Of a stretch of 64,000 bases of DNA, positions 53,602-62,491 are shown piece by piece. The notes below the pieces were generated by a model. It did not search any database. It had not been told where the DNA came from and saw only the letters and a list, made by a program, of their open reading frames with translations. The stretch comes from Chitinophagaceae bacterium (GTDB lineage Bacteria > Bacteroidota > Bacteroidia > Chitinophagales > Chitinophagaceae): NCBI GenBank assembly GCA_947451935.1, contig CANGBH010000004.1, positions 20,948 through 84,947 of the forward strand, read 5' to 3'. The translations under genes were made by a program, and so were the position numbers. Positions within the stretch are counted from its first letter, which is position 1. Each line of letters starts with the position of its first letter.

Positions 53602-54707
53602 TGGGTCTTTGGCTTCTTCCATATAGAGGACATAAAAATAATGTAATAAAAAAACATCCATACATCCCAGAGCCAAAAGAATGGAAATAAGTCAATCTCT
53701 CCAAGCTTTTTCATGGATTTAAAAAACACAAAAGCTTGTATCAGAAATCGTGTGCCGAATATTATTAATGCCACAAGCCAATAAGGCGTAAATAGGGTTA
53801 CTATAAAAGCAGGATAATAAAAAAAATGAGAGGCTAGATAGATTCCTAAAACAACCTTATGCTTTTTTTTATAATACTTTCCGGTTGCATTATGCCGTTC
53901 CTTTTGACTAATCCATTCAGTCCAATTTCTAGGCGGTGTTGAATAGGTAAATGCATCCTTATCAATCACAATTGCTGTATTTTGATCATTAGCACACCCA
54001 TTGATAAATAGATCGTCATCGCCGCCCGGTAAATGATGGTGCGCAGCAAACCCTTTTTGCCTAAAGAACAACTCCTTTTTATAGGCTAAATTTCGGCCTA
54101 CCCCCATATACGGCATACCGCCTAAGGCAAATGAAAAATATTGAAGTGCTGTGTGAAATGTATCAAACCGAACTAGCCAATTTAGTAGTCCTTTCTTTTT
54201 TTGGTATGCTCCATATCCTAACACAATTTCTATTCCTGGCTTAAATGCACGCTGCATATGACTTAGCCAATGCTCAGAAGCAGGAATGCAATCAGCATCA
54301 GTTAGAAGAAGCACCTCATGCTTAGCAGATTTAATCCCCATAGAAAGTGGGAATTTTTTTCCTGGAATATGCATGGCCTCTTGCTTTAATTCAACAATAT
54401 GAAGCTGCTTAAAATCTTTATAGAGTCCGTCTAGGAGGTATTTTGTGTCATCCATTGAATTATCATTCACCACTAGAACTTCATGACTGCTTCTATATTC
54501 TTGAACAAGAATGCCTGGTAAATTTCTAGCAATCTCATCGGCTTCATCACGAGCACAAACTATTACCGTTACCGCGTTTTCTCTACTCGATTCGAGCTCC
54601 TTCTTCTTATAAAGGGCCAACAATATAAAATACCTTAAGTAATAAAAAAGTTGAACAGCTGCTGCAAATAATAAAATTGAAACAGGAAGCCACAAGATCA
54701 TCTCCAT
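53592..54707 (-). CDS. membrane-bound family 2 glycosyltransferase
   Basis: 371 residues from the ATG of MEMILWLPVS; the track start (54749) is a TTG. GT-A catalytic core: VIVCARDEADEIARNL, VVNDNSMDDTKY, LLTDADCIPASEHW (DxD) and the acceptor-site GGDDDLFIN; one N-terminal and about three C-terminal transmembrane helices. The sugar is not known; envelope polysaccharide or glycolipid synthesis is likely. A TATCTTCG lies 6 nt before the ATG. Divergent from folC. Confidence 0.88.
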   Translation of the reverse strand: MEMILWLPVSILLFAAAVQLFYYLRYFILLALYKKKELESSRENAVTVIVCARDEADEIARNLPGILVQEYRSSHEVLVVNDNSMDDTKYLLDGLYKDFKQLHIVELKQEAMHIPGKKFPLSMGIKSAKHEVLLLTDADCIPASEHWLSHMQRAFKPGIEIVLGYGAYQKKKGLLNWLVRFDTFHTALQYFSFALGGMPYMGVGRNLAYKKELFFRQKGFAAHHHLPGGDDDLFINGCANDQNTAIVIDKDAFTYSTPPRNWTEWISQKERHNATGKYYKKKHKVVLGIYLASHFFYYPAFIVTLFTPYWLVALIIFGTRFLIQAFVFFKSMKKLGEIDLFPFFWLWDVWMFFYYIIFMSSIWKKPKTQWN

Positions 54708-54791
54708 AATCACGAAGATAAAGAAGGCAAGCAAACCAACCCGAGCCAAGATGGACTATTTATCCATTGTTTTTTAACAACCTAGACTCAA

Positions 54792-54799
54792 TATCTTTG
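54792..54799 (+). promoter_or_regulatory. -7 element of folC
   Basis: TATCTTTG, 4 nt before the ATG at 54804, predicting a near-leaderless mRNA. Confidence 0.6.
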
Positions 54800-54803
54800 C
54801 CAT

Positions 54804-56102
54804 ATGAATTACGAAGAATGCCTACAATTCCTATACTCTAAACTGCCCATGTTCAGTAGAATTGGTCCGGCTGCTCTAAAAAACGATCTTAATAACACAA
54901 TTAGCATTTGTACGTTCCTCTCACATCCCGAGAAAAAAATTAAAACTATTCATATTGCTGGAACAAATGGGAAAGGATCTGTCAGCCATATGCTAGCATC
55001 AATTTTTCAATTTTCGGGATATAAAACAGGGCTGTATACTTCCCCGCATCTGGTTGACTTTAGGGAAAGAATTCGAATTAATGGGGAGATGATTAGTAAA
55101 CAAGCCGTAGAAAAATTTACCCACAAAATAATGCCACTCATTGAAGAAATTCAGCCTTCCTTTTTTGAAGTAACGGTGGGTATGGCATTTGATTATTTTG
55201 CAGAAAAACAAGTTGATATTGCCATTATAGAAACTGGACTTGGCGGCAGATTGGATAGCACCAATGTAATCCTGCCAGAAATTTCCATTATCACCAACAT
55301 TGGATACGACCACACCCATATCCTCGGAAATACACTTGAAGAAATTGCATCTGAAAAGGCAGGCATCATTAAGACTACTATTCCAGTAGTAATTGGAAGG
55401 ACCCAACCGGAAACAAAAAACATTTTTGAGAAAAGGGCAATAGAAACGGGATCTGCAATTTACTTCGCAGATAAACAATATACTTCAACGGCATCTCATT
55501 TATCGCCATCACTCATCTCTGTTCACTTATCTGATATGCGTTCAGGGAAAGAGCTTGACTATCAATCAGACATGCCCGGACTTTACCAGCAAGAAAACAT
55601 CACTACAGTGTTGACCGCAGCTCATGTGCTTGAAGAACTTGGATGGAACTTGTCTGCAGCTTCTGTATCAGATGGCATACGCCATGCAAAACAAACTACT
55701 GGCTTAGCAGGCAGGTGGGACGTACTCTCAGAAGAACCTTTATTAATTTCCGATGTAGCTCACAACATAGATGGGATAAAAGAAATTTTGAAACAGCTTA
55801 AGACAATCAAGTATGATAAGCTACACTTAATTTTAGGCTTCTCAAAAGACAAGGACATTGTATCACTTCTTAAACTACTACCCAAGGATGCTTGTTTTTA
55901 TTTTACACAGGCACACATACCTAGAGCATTAACAAATGAGGAATTGAAAGAAATTGCAAATAGCATTAACCTCGAGGGAAAGTTATTTGATGATGTTAAC
56001 GCGGCGATTAAAAATGCTTTGTTAAGTGCAGATCCAAATGATCTTATACTAGTTTGTGGAAGTATCTTTGTAGTAGGTGAAATAATAAAGACTAATACGT
56101 AA
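54804..56102 (+). CDS. folC: bifunctional folylpolyglutamate/dihydrofolate synthase
   Basis: 432 residues of the Mur-ligase fold: HIAGTNGKGSVSHMLASI (P-loop), TSPHLVDFRERIRING, IIETGLGGRLDSTN, and DVAHNIDGIKEIL linking to the C-terminal domain. Adds glutamate to dihydropteroate and to folates in the cytoplasm. The last 11 bp overlap the convergent NUDIX gene. Confidence 0.95.
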   Translation: MNYEECLQFLYSKLPMFSRIGPAALKNDLNNTISICTFLSHPEKKIKTIHIAGTNGKGSVSHMLASIFQFSGYKTGLYTSPHLVDFRERIRINGEMISKQAVEKFTHKIMPLIEEIQPSFFEVTVGMAFDYFAEKQVDIAIIETGLGGRLDSTNVILPEISIITNIGYDHTHILGNTLEEIASEKAGIIKTTIPVVIGRTQPETKNIFEKRAIETGSAIYFADKQYTSTASHLSPSLISVHLSDMRSGKELDYQSDMPGLYQQENITTVLTAAHVLEELGWNLSAASVSDGIRHAKQTTGLAGRWDVLSEEPLLISDVAHNIDGIKEILKQLKTIKYDKLHLILGFSKDKDIVSLLKLLPKDACFYFTQAHIPRALTNEELKEIANSINLEGKLFDDVNAAIKNALLSADPNDLILVCGSIFVVGEIIKTNT

Positions 56103-56646
56103 GCTCACCTAATTTCTCTAAAGCATAAAAAAGAGCTGTAGCATGCATGCTCTGAACGATTTCTTTATTTCGCAAGAGATTCTTGACCTCTTCAAGTTTA
56201 AGTAATTTGACTTCAATTTCTTCATTAGCATCCAACGATTGCGAGGCTTTTAGCTTTCCTCCAGTAGCCAAATAAAAATGCATCCAATTATTATTTGTCG
56301 ATGGATTTGCAGAAGTCTTGCCTAAAAATTCGATGGAATCAAATTCGTACCCTGTTTCTTCCATGAGCTCACGGGCGATAGCTTCTTTAGGATCTCTATC
56401 CGTCGCATCGACACACCCGCCTGGTATTTCCATCATAGTTAAGCCCAATGCATGCCTATATTGCCTCTCAAAAATAAACTCGCCCTCGGAAGTAATTGCT
56501 ACTGCTGTAACCCAATCCGGAAATTCATACACATAATATGGATCTACAATGGCACCATCCTGCCTCTTACATTGATCCTTACGCACCGTAAACCACAAAT
56601 CACTAAAGAGATATTCAGACTTCAAGATTTCCCAATTCATATCCAT
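56092..56646 (-). CDS. NUDIX hydrolase, ADP-ribose pyrophosphatase-like
   Basis: 184 residues. The NUDIX box is present with a slightly stretched N-terminal half, PGGCVDATDRDPKEAIARELMEETGY, in which the core REL-EE-G is intact. Upstream FEFPDWVTAV-type strand and the flanking WFTVRKDQCKR region resemble ADP-sugar pyrophosphatases. Starts at the base following the FkbM gene stop, so the two are translationally coupled. Confidence 0.9.
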   Translation of the reverse strand: MDMNWEILKSEYLFSDLWFTVRKDQCKRQDGAIVDPYYVYEFPDWVTAVAITSEGEFIFERQYRHALGLTMMEIPGGCVDATDRDPKEAIARELMEETGYEFDSIEFLGKTSANPSTNNNWMHFYLATGGKLKASQSLDANEEIEVKLLKLEEVKNLLRNKEIVQSMHATALFYALEKLGELTY

Positions 56647-57528
56647 TTATTTTGTGGCCCGTATCAATGCCCTTCTTAAATAGGGTGCACGCAGTTTTTT
56701 GTCATAATAAAATATCATATACCCTGGAGAAGGTGTCACAGTATACCCAACCTTTTCAAGCATTTCCGTAAAATCAGTTTGATCTGAATGTTGATGATAT
56801 GTACACAAGGCAATCCTCATTGGTTTCCTATGAGAAAGAATGGTTTCAAATCCCTTGAGCAAACCACGCTCTCCACCATCAACATCAATCTTCATGAAGC
56901 TCACCACTTTATCCTGGAAATAAATATCTCCAGAAGAATGACGATCATCATTTTTGTCGGAGATAAACTTCGGCACTATTTCAACCTTATCTTTCCAAGG
57001 TGCAAAGGTGTGTTGTAATGCCTCAATCCACTCTTGATCTGCTTCAAATAAATATATCTTTTTTACTCGCTCTATGACAGATAAAGAAAAATTTCCCTCA
57101 GCTGCCCCAAAATCCGCCACAACATCGTCAGCGCTTAAATTAAATTCATTTGAAAGATAACGGTGTGGACTCTTTTCATCTTGCTCAAGGGTAAGGTCAT
57201 GAAAAGACCGCCGAATCCTATCAGAAGTCCAACGTCTTTTGAAATAAAGTCTTTTGCCATCTTGCAAAACATATTTTAAGCCACATTCAGAATCCTTGAA
57301 GACCTCAATAGAATTTAATGTGTACTGGCTTGTAAATGAATATGGAAAAATGCGAACACCATTTTGATTAATAAAACGGAGAACATCTTGCACCTCAGGA
57401 TCGTTTAAACTAGAAGGGATTGCATTATAATATGCTGGTATTTTTTTCTGAAGCTGAGATAAAAGATTTTTTTTTCTTATGGGCTTCGGAACAATTACTC
57501 TATACAGTTGAAAAACAAAAGAATTCAT
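56647..57528 (-). CDS. FkbM-family SAM-dependent methyltransferase
   Basis: 293 residues. Methyltransferase core VVADFGAAEGNFSLSVIER, YLFEADQEWIEAL and the FkbM hallmark VSFMKIDVDGGERGLLKGFE. FkbM enzymes O-methylate sugars or polyketides; neighbouring genes (NUDIX, upstream envelope glycosyltransferase) suggest a glycan substrate, without proof. The N-terminus (IPAYYNAIP) has no signal peptide. Confidence 0.88.
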   Translation of the reverse strand: MNSFVFQLYRVIVPKPIRKKNLLSQLQKKIPAYYNAIPSSLNDPEVQDVLRFINQNGVRIFPYSFTSQYTLNSIEVFKDSECGLKYVLQDGKRLYFKRRWTSDRIRRSFHDLTLEQDEKSPHRYLSNEFNLSADDVVADFGAAEGNFSLSVIERVKKIYLFEADQEWIEALQHTFAPWKDKVEIVPKFISDKNDDRHSSGDIYFQDKVVSFMKIDVDGGERGLLKGFETILSHRKPMRIALCTYHQHSDQTDFTEMLEKVGYTVTPSPGYMIFYYDKKLRAPYLRRALIRATK

Positions 57529-57587
57529 ACCCCTTTAATTTTAGAGATCCCTTATTTATTTATTTCACTTAAATCAGCATATTGCTA

Positions 57588-57619
57588 CCTCTATGTTTTA
57601 CCGAAATCAGATACATAGA
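57588..57619. repeat. 8-bp inverted repeat between the LysM and FkbM genes
   Basis: CTCTATGT (57588-57595) and ACATAGAG (57612-57619) flank 16 bp, just after the LysM gene stop on the minus strand. No U-tract follows, so it is only a weak terminator or operator candidate. Confidence 0.3.
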
Positions 57620-57693
57620 GTAAACAGGGATTTAGTTTAGAGCTAGATATTATAATGAGAAAAGTATATACAGTTTATGCATAGAAATAAACT

Positions 57694-58725
57694 TTAATTA
57701 AACCATACCAAACTCAATGTAGTATTTGTTTCAGTAATTCCAAGGGCAGATGCAGCGCTATTACTCATACGCATAGACATTCCATCACTTTCCTTTCCGG
57801 GAGGAACTGACCCTAGTACTTTGGCAAAAACTGACTTGTCAGTTCCCTTAACACTTATTTTTACAATTGTACCGGGCACAACGCTGTTTAGCAATACATA
57901 ATACTTCCCATCATCCCAGCCGCTGCTACTTTTAAATACGCCATAAACAAATCCTTCCAATTTTTGAGGCTTACCCTCTTTAGATTGCTGTTCAAAGAAT
58001 GAAGAAAAATATCCTGCACCTTTAGCAGCAGCATCTACTTGAATTGGCTTTTGATTAGTGGTAACAACAGCAGAGTTATCAACTACTTTTGTCGGCTTAT
58101 TAATTTGTGGTTCAGCCACTTTCTCTTGTTGCTTTTCTACTTTCTTCTCAGCTAAAGTTGGCGTTGAAACTGGAGCAGCAACCACAATATTTTTTTTAAC
58201 TTCTTGCTGAACAACAAGACTTGGTGTAGCCTGCACAACAGTCTCCACTTTTACTGCTTCTGTTGATGTATTTTGCAGAACAGGCATTGTAGCCTTTACA
58301 AAACCAATAACCAACTCATCACCTATATTGATTTGATCAGCATTTAGTTTGTTCCACTTCTTTAATTGTGCAACCGTAACATTGTATTGAGACGCAATAT
58401 GAAGCAGCCCTTCTTTTTGAGTAACAATATGGGCTACAGGAACACCGGTTTTATTTTCTAAATCTTGATTGAAGTTGGTGGGAAGCAATGGGATTTTTAT
58501 AATCTGCCCAATTGACAATCCTTTATCCATACTAAGCCCATTAAATGGTGCGATTTCACGTGGGCTAATTTCATACTTCCGGCCAATGCTATACCAGTTC
58601 TCTTTAGGAATAACCTTATGCTCTATATACAACCCTTTACCTGTACTTTTTACTATGAATTGAGCGGATTGAGCAAAGCCTCTTAATGAGATAAATAAAA
58701 AAAATATGATATAAGTAGTGCGCAT
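57694..58725 (-). CDS. secreted LysM protein with C-terminal RlpA-like domain
   Basis: 343 residues: signal peptide ending GFAQSAQF, two LysM repeats (ENWYSIGRKYEISPREIAPFNGL and LLHIASQYNVTVAQLKKWNKL), a Gln/Val/Lys-rich low-complexity linker (about 150-235), and a C-terminal segment (YYVLLNSVVPGTIVKISV, RMSNSAASALGI) that reads like a double-psi beta-barrel. Likely binds peptidoglycan in the periplasm. It could be a lytic enzyme or a scaffold; no catalytic residues are certain. Confidence 0.85.
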   Translation of the reverse strand: MRTTYIIFFLFISLRGFAQSAQFIVKSTGKGLYIEHKVIPKENWYSIGRKYEISPREIAPFNGLSMDKGLSIGQIIKIPLLPTNFNQDLENKTGVPVAHIVTQKEGLLHIASQYNVTVAQLKKWNKLNADQINIGDELVIGFVKATMPVLQNTSTEAVKVETVVQATPSLVVQQEVKKNIVVAAPVSTPTLAEKKVEKQQEKVAEPQINKPTKVVDNSAVVTTNQKPIQVDAAAKGAGYFSSFFEQQSKEGKPQKLEGFVYGVFKSSSGWDDGKYYVLLNSVVPGTIVKISVKGTDKSVFAKVLGSVPPGKESDGMSMRMSNSAASALGITETNTTLSLVWFN

Positions 58726-58801
58726 AAAAAAAATTGACTTGAAAATTAATCTATTATTCTATGAATACGAATAGACGTAAGAATGTAAAAATAAGGCAAA
58801 A

Positions 58802-60202
58802 TCATTTCCTCATCAATATTCTCCATTTCATGGGATAATAATTATTTACTCTTCCAGATAATGCCTTAATCCAACCCATTGGAATCCCTTTATAGGTGGC
58901 CAAAATCCATCCTAATTCGCTAATACCATACGTGAAATCATCTTTCCTCAGATATTTTAAGGCTTGGTCCTTGTCCAATTCAACTTTTCGAATTTCGCTC
59001 GAGTACAAGGTGCTCATGGCTAATTCGTGATCAGGAATAATATCGTTTCGCAACAACGAACCAATACGCGTCCCTGATTTCCTAATGTTTAATATTCTTT
59101 GAAGCAACTGAACATCTTCTTTATTTATTGCATCTACTACAAAAACATCTTTATCATGAGTGGAATAAGACAACTCCTTGGATGGATTCAACCACGCATT
59201 TAAAAAATCAACATGTGTATCTACTGCTTTTTTTTGACTAACTTCAGGCTGGGTAAAATAAGTTTCAGTTTTTTTTCGCAAAAAAGCACAAAAAAATCCT
59301 TCTCCTTTCAACTTATCGGGATAAAATCGATAGCCAAAAGCATGGTAAATAGGAGATTCTGTTTCGACTACTCCCCAAGGCTTGTCTACTGAAACTTGAA
59401 TTGACTCATATTCACCCTCACGCATCAAAAAATCCAAGTTTTGTTCATTTTCTTCTATAGAGTAAGAACAAGTAGAATAAACTAAAACGCCATTTTCGGT
59501 AAGCGCTTTAGCTCCATCAGTTAATATTCTTTTTTGCCGAGATGAACAAAAGTCAACCAATTCAGGATTCCACATAACTGCAGCATCACTATCCTTCCTA
59601 AACAATCCGCTGCCACTACATGGAGCGTCTATCAAGGCGACATCAAAAAAACCTTGAAGAGTATTGAAATCTTCAGGGTCATTATTCGATACAAAAACAT
59701 GAGGGGAACCCCATTTTACGACATTTTCATAAAGCGCTTGAACCCTCGACTGGATAATCTCATTGGCTAAAACCAACCTAAAATGTGGAAGCGAAGCCAA
59801 TAAAGTTGTTTTACCTCCAGGTGATGCACAAAGATCTAATGCCTTTAAATCACGTTGTTCACCAAGAATAACAGATAATGCATAATGTATAAACATACTT
59901 GATGCTTCCTGTACATAATATGCACCAGCATGGACTAGTGGATCAAGCGTGAAGGAGGGCCGACGTGTTAGATAGAAAGCATTTTCGCACCAAGGCACAT
60001 TTCCAGCAAAATTTTCTTCTGCAAATATTCCATCAGAAGCTGCCAATAAGTTTGTTCCTATGGAAGCTGAAGCGTGTGCAAATTTGGATTCATTAGCCCT
60101 GATAGAAACAACAGCCCCCTTAGCGTGTGCATCAATGAATGCAGATAATGAAAATCCTGCACACTCTTTTAAAGAGGAAAGAAAAATTTCTGATGGTATC
60201 AT
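58802..60202 (-). CDS. RsmF/NOP2-type RNA cytosine-C5 methyltransferase
   Basis: 466 residues. SAM and catalytic motifs: DLCASPGGKTTLLAS, LIDAPCSGSGLFRKD (with the catalytic Cys pair: PCSG and TCSY), VYSTCSYSIEENEQN. The C-terminal part (about 350-466) resembles the RNA-binding extension of RsmF (RKDDFTYGISELGW ... NNYYPMKWRILM). Probably acts on 16S rRNA. It overlaps the M28 peptidase gene by 4 bp. Confidence 0.9.
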   Translation of the reverse strand: MIPSEIFLSSLKECAGFSLSAFIDAHAKGAVVSIRANESKFAHASASIGTNLLAASDGIFAEENFAGNVPWCENAFYLTRRPSFTLDPLVHAGAYYVQEASSMFIHYALSVILGEQRDLKALDLCASPGGKTTLLASLPHFRLVLANEIIQSRVQALYENVVKWGSPHVFVSNNDPEDFNTLQGFFDVALIDAPCSGSGLFRKDSDAAVMWNPELVDFCSSRQKRILTDGAKALTENGVLVYSTCSYSIEENEQNLDFLMREGEYESIQVSVDKPWGVVETESPIYHAFGYRFYPDKLKGEGFFCAFLRKKTETYFTQPEVSQKKAVDTHVDFLNAWLNPSKELSYSTHDKDVFVVDAINKEDVQLLQRILNIRKSGTRIGSLLRNDIIPDHELAMSTLYSSEIRKVELDKDQALKYLRKDDFTYGISELGWILATYKGIPMGWIKALSGRVNNYYPMKWRILMRK

Positions 60203-62427
60203 TTGAAGGCAGCGACTCCCTTTTGCAAAGCTTGGTTAAAGTTTAGGATACTTGCTGCAACCACTTCAATATATCCTTGAGCCTCTTTCCAATTTCGCTG
60301 CTCAATACCTTCCCTGACACCAGGTATCGTTTTTACGCCATATCCAGTATAAAAGCCTGGCGCATAAATCATGTGTTTATACCAAGGTCGGCGCGGTAAG
60401 CCTTTTTCATCAAGCAACTGCTGTTCTGCATGAAATAATACACTATTCAACAACTGCATTTTTATAGGATCAAGGACAAGTGACTGATGAAGCAATGACG
60501 TTAACACTGTTGAAGTTGCTTCAACCTGAGTCATAGCATTATCTAACTTGCTGAAATCCAGAAAAGGAACAGATTCCTTTATTTGAGGATTGGCTAGGCT
60601 ATGCTGAGGATCCTTTGCAAGATCAAAAAAACCTTCTTTTATTAATTTGTTTTCTGCGTTTGTTTCTACCCTCATCTGATCTATACCTGCCTTTAATTCA
60701 GCAACATATCCTGCAATGGTATTCACGAGAGTTGCGTAGTCAAATGGCAACACATCAGCATTTGCTAAGCGAAGCATAGACCTCCCTGCCGTTTTTGCCA
60801 AGGCTGATCCATATTGAAAACCGGGATCTTTGAACCGTATAAAATGATCATATGAATCATATATAGAGTGATATTCACCTCCATCACCTTCTCCACCATA
60901 TCCAATATTTGCAGAGGGTATTCCAAGGTGCTGAAAAAATGGCGAGAAATCAGATCCGGAACCAAGTGCCTCTATTTTAAAATTTTTCTGCCCAATGATT
61001 TTTGATACAGATCCACGGTCTGCATCTACTAACATTTTAGCATACCGTCTTTCTGCTACAGATACCCCAGTTTCAGGATCCTTGACATCCCTTGCAACCT
61101 CATTGAAAAAAAGTTCCAATGCATGAGAACCGCCAAAGCCAACATAACCTCTGCTATTACCATCTGAATTTAAATAGGCAACAGCTTTTTGTTTCAATTC
61201 AACCGCATGATCTTCTACCCACTCAGTTGAGCCAAGTAAAGAAGGCTCTTCACCATCCCAAGCACAAAAAACTAAGGTTCGTTGTGGTTTGAATCCCTTT
61301 TTAGAAAGCTCTCCAATTATCCTTGCCTCTTCCATTTCTGCAACCATTCCACTTATTGGATCGGAAGCCCCATTGACCCAACCATCATGATGATTTCCGC
61401 GAATCACCCATTCATCGGGATACTTTTCACCCTTCATCTTAGCAATGACATTATATAATGTTTTGATATCCCAATTAAACTTCAATGCTAATCTAACCTT
61501 TGCAACACTAGGACCAACATGATATGTAATAGGTAGACCGCCTTTCCAAGAATCAGGCACAACCTCACCAGACAAGGAAGTTAGCAATGGCAATGCATCT
61601 TCATAAGATATAGGCAACACTGGGATTTTCATGATTGTTTTTACATCTTCCCGTGCAAGTCTTTTCACATCCTTAGTTGAGGCATAATCAGGGGTGGTTG
61701 GATCACCCGGGTATACTGGCATATCCATTACAGAACCCCGTTGAACGCCTTGTTGTGGCCTAAAAGGCCCCTTAGGATAAACATCCCCTTCAACATAGCC
61801 ATCATCCTTTGGATCGGAATATATGATACATCCAATTGCACCATGTTCTGCAGCGACTTTAGGTTTTATCCCGCGCCAAGACCCACCATATTTTGCAATA
61901 ACAATTTTCCCTTTTACATCTATTCCTATTCTCTCAAGTACTTCGTAATCCGCTGGCACACCTCTGTTCACAAAAACCAATTCAGCTGTAACATCACCAT
62001 CAGCAGAGTATGCATTATATGATGGCAACTGCTCCGCTTTTTGACCTGAGGTCTTATCTTCCTTTACAGCAGTTTCTTCAAGTTTAGCTTTATAAGGCTT
62101 ATCACCAAGCAACTCAAGAAGCCTTGACTTAGGTGATGGAAATAATACATCATACATTGCAATCTCTGTGTCATACCCCCACTGCTTGAAAAGGTTCGCC
62201 ATATATTCAGCATTCGCTTTCCCTTGAACCGAACCAACATGATGAGGTCTTGACGTTAAAAATTTCATCCAAGTATCTTGATTTGAAGTTGAAACCATCA
62301 AATCGAATTGCTTTTCAAGCTCCAATTGTTTGGCTGCATTCATCGAAGCAAACCCAGTTATATTTTCTTGGGCAATGGAATGTGTTATAGTCAAAAACAA
62401 AACGGCTACAAGTATATAAATTCTCAT
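60199..62427 (-). CDS. exported M28-family metallopeptidase, glutamate carboxypeptidase II-like
   Basis: 742 residues with a signal peptide (LFLTITHSIAQ). Domain order matches the PSMA/glutamate carboxypeptidase type: protease-associated domain (GVPADYEVLERIGIDVKGK), M28 zinc core (NHHDGWVNGASDPISG with zinc ligands, CAWDGEEPSLLGSTEW with the catalytic Glu pair, LNSDGNSRGYVG, YHSIYDSYDHF), and a helical dimerisation tail (about 600-742). Likely removes C-terminal acidic residues from peptides in the periplasm or outside the cell. Confidence 0.93.
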   Translation of the reverse strand: MRIYILVAVLFLTITHSIAQENITGFASMNAAKQLELEKQFDLMVSTSNQDTWMKFLTSRPHHVGSVQGKANAEYMANLFKQWGYDTEIAMYDVLFPSPKSRLLELLGDKPYKAKLEETAVKEDKTSGQKAEQLPSYNAYSADGDVTAELVFVNRGVPADYEVLERIGIDVKGKIVIAKYGGSWRGIKPKVAAEHGAIGCIIYSDPKDDGYVEGDVYPKGPFRPQQGVQRGSVMDMPVYPGDPTTPDYASTKDVKRLAREDVKTIMKIPVLPISYEDALPLLTSLSGEVVPDSWKGGLPITYHVGPSVAKVRLALKFNWDIKTLYNVIAKMKGEKYPDEWVIRGNHHDGWVNGASDPISGMVAEMEEARIIGELSKKGFKPQRTLVFCAWDGEEPSLLGSTEWVEDHAVELKQKAVAYLNSDGNSRGYVGFGGSHALELFFNEVARDVKDPETGVSVAERRYAKMLVDADRGSVSKIIGQKNFKIEALGSGSDFSPFFQHLGIPSANIGYGGEGDGGEYHSIYDSYDHFIRFKDPGFQYGSALAKTAGRSMLRLANADVLPFDYATLVNTIAGYVAELKAGIDQMRVETNAENKLIKEGFFDLAKDPQHSLANPQIKESVPFLDFSKLDNAMTQVEATSTVLTSLLHQSLVLDPIKMQLLNSVLFHAEQQLLDEKGLPRRPWYKHMIYAPGFYTGYGVKTIPGVREGIEQRNWKEAQGYIEVVAASILNFNQALQKGVAAFK

Positions 62428-62491
62428 ACTAGTTAATTTAGTTACTTCTTTATTTATAAAATATTGATTGCGGAAAAAGAAAAAATCCTGA

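Noticed and set aside
54999-55478. 159-aa minus-strand ORF inside folC
   Set aside because: Overlaps the well-supported folC gene on the other strand and has no family features; Cys- and Asn-rich shadow composition.
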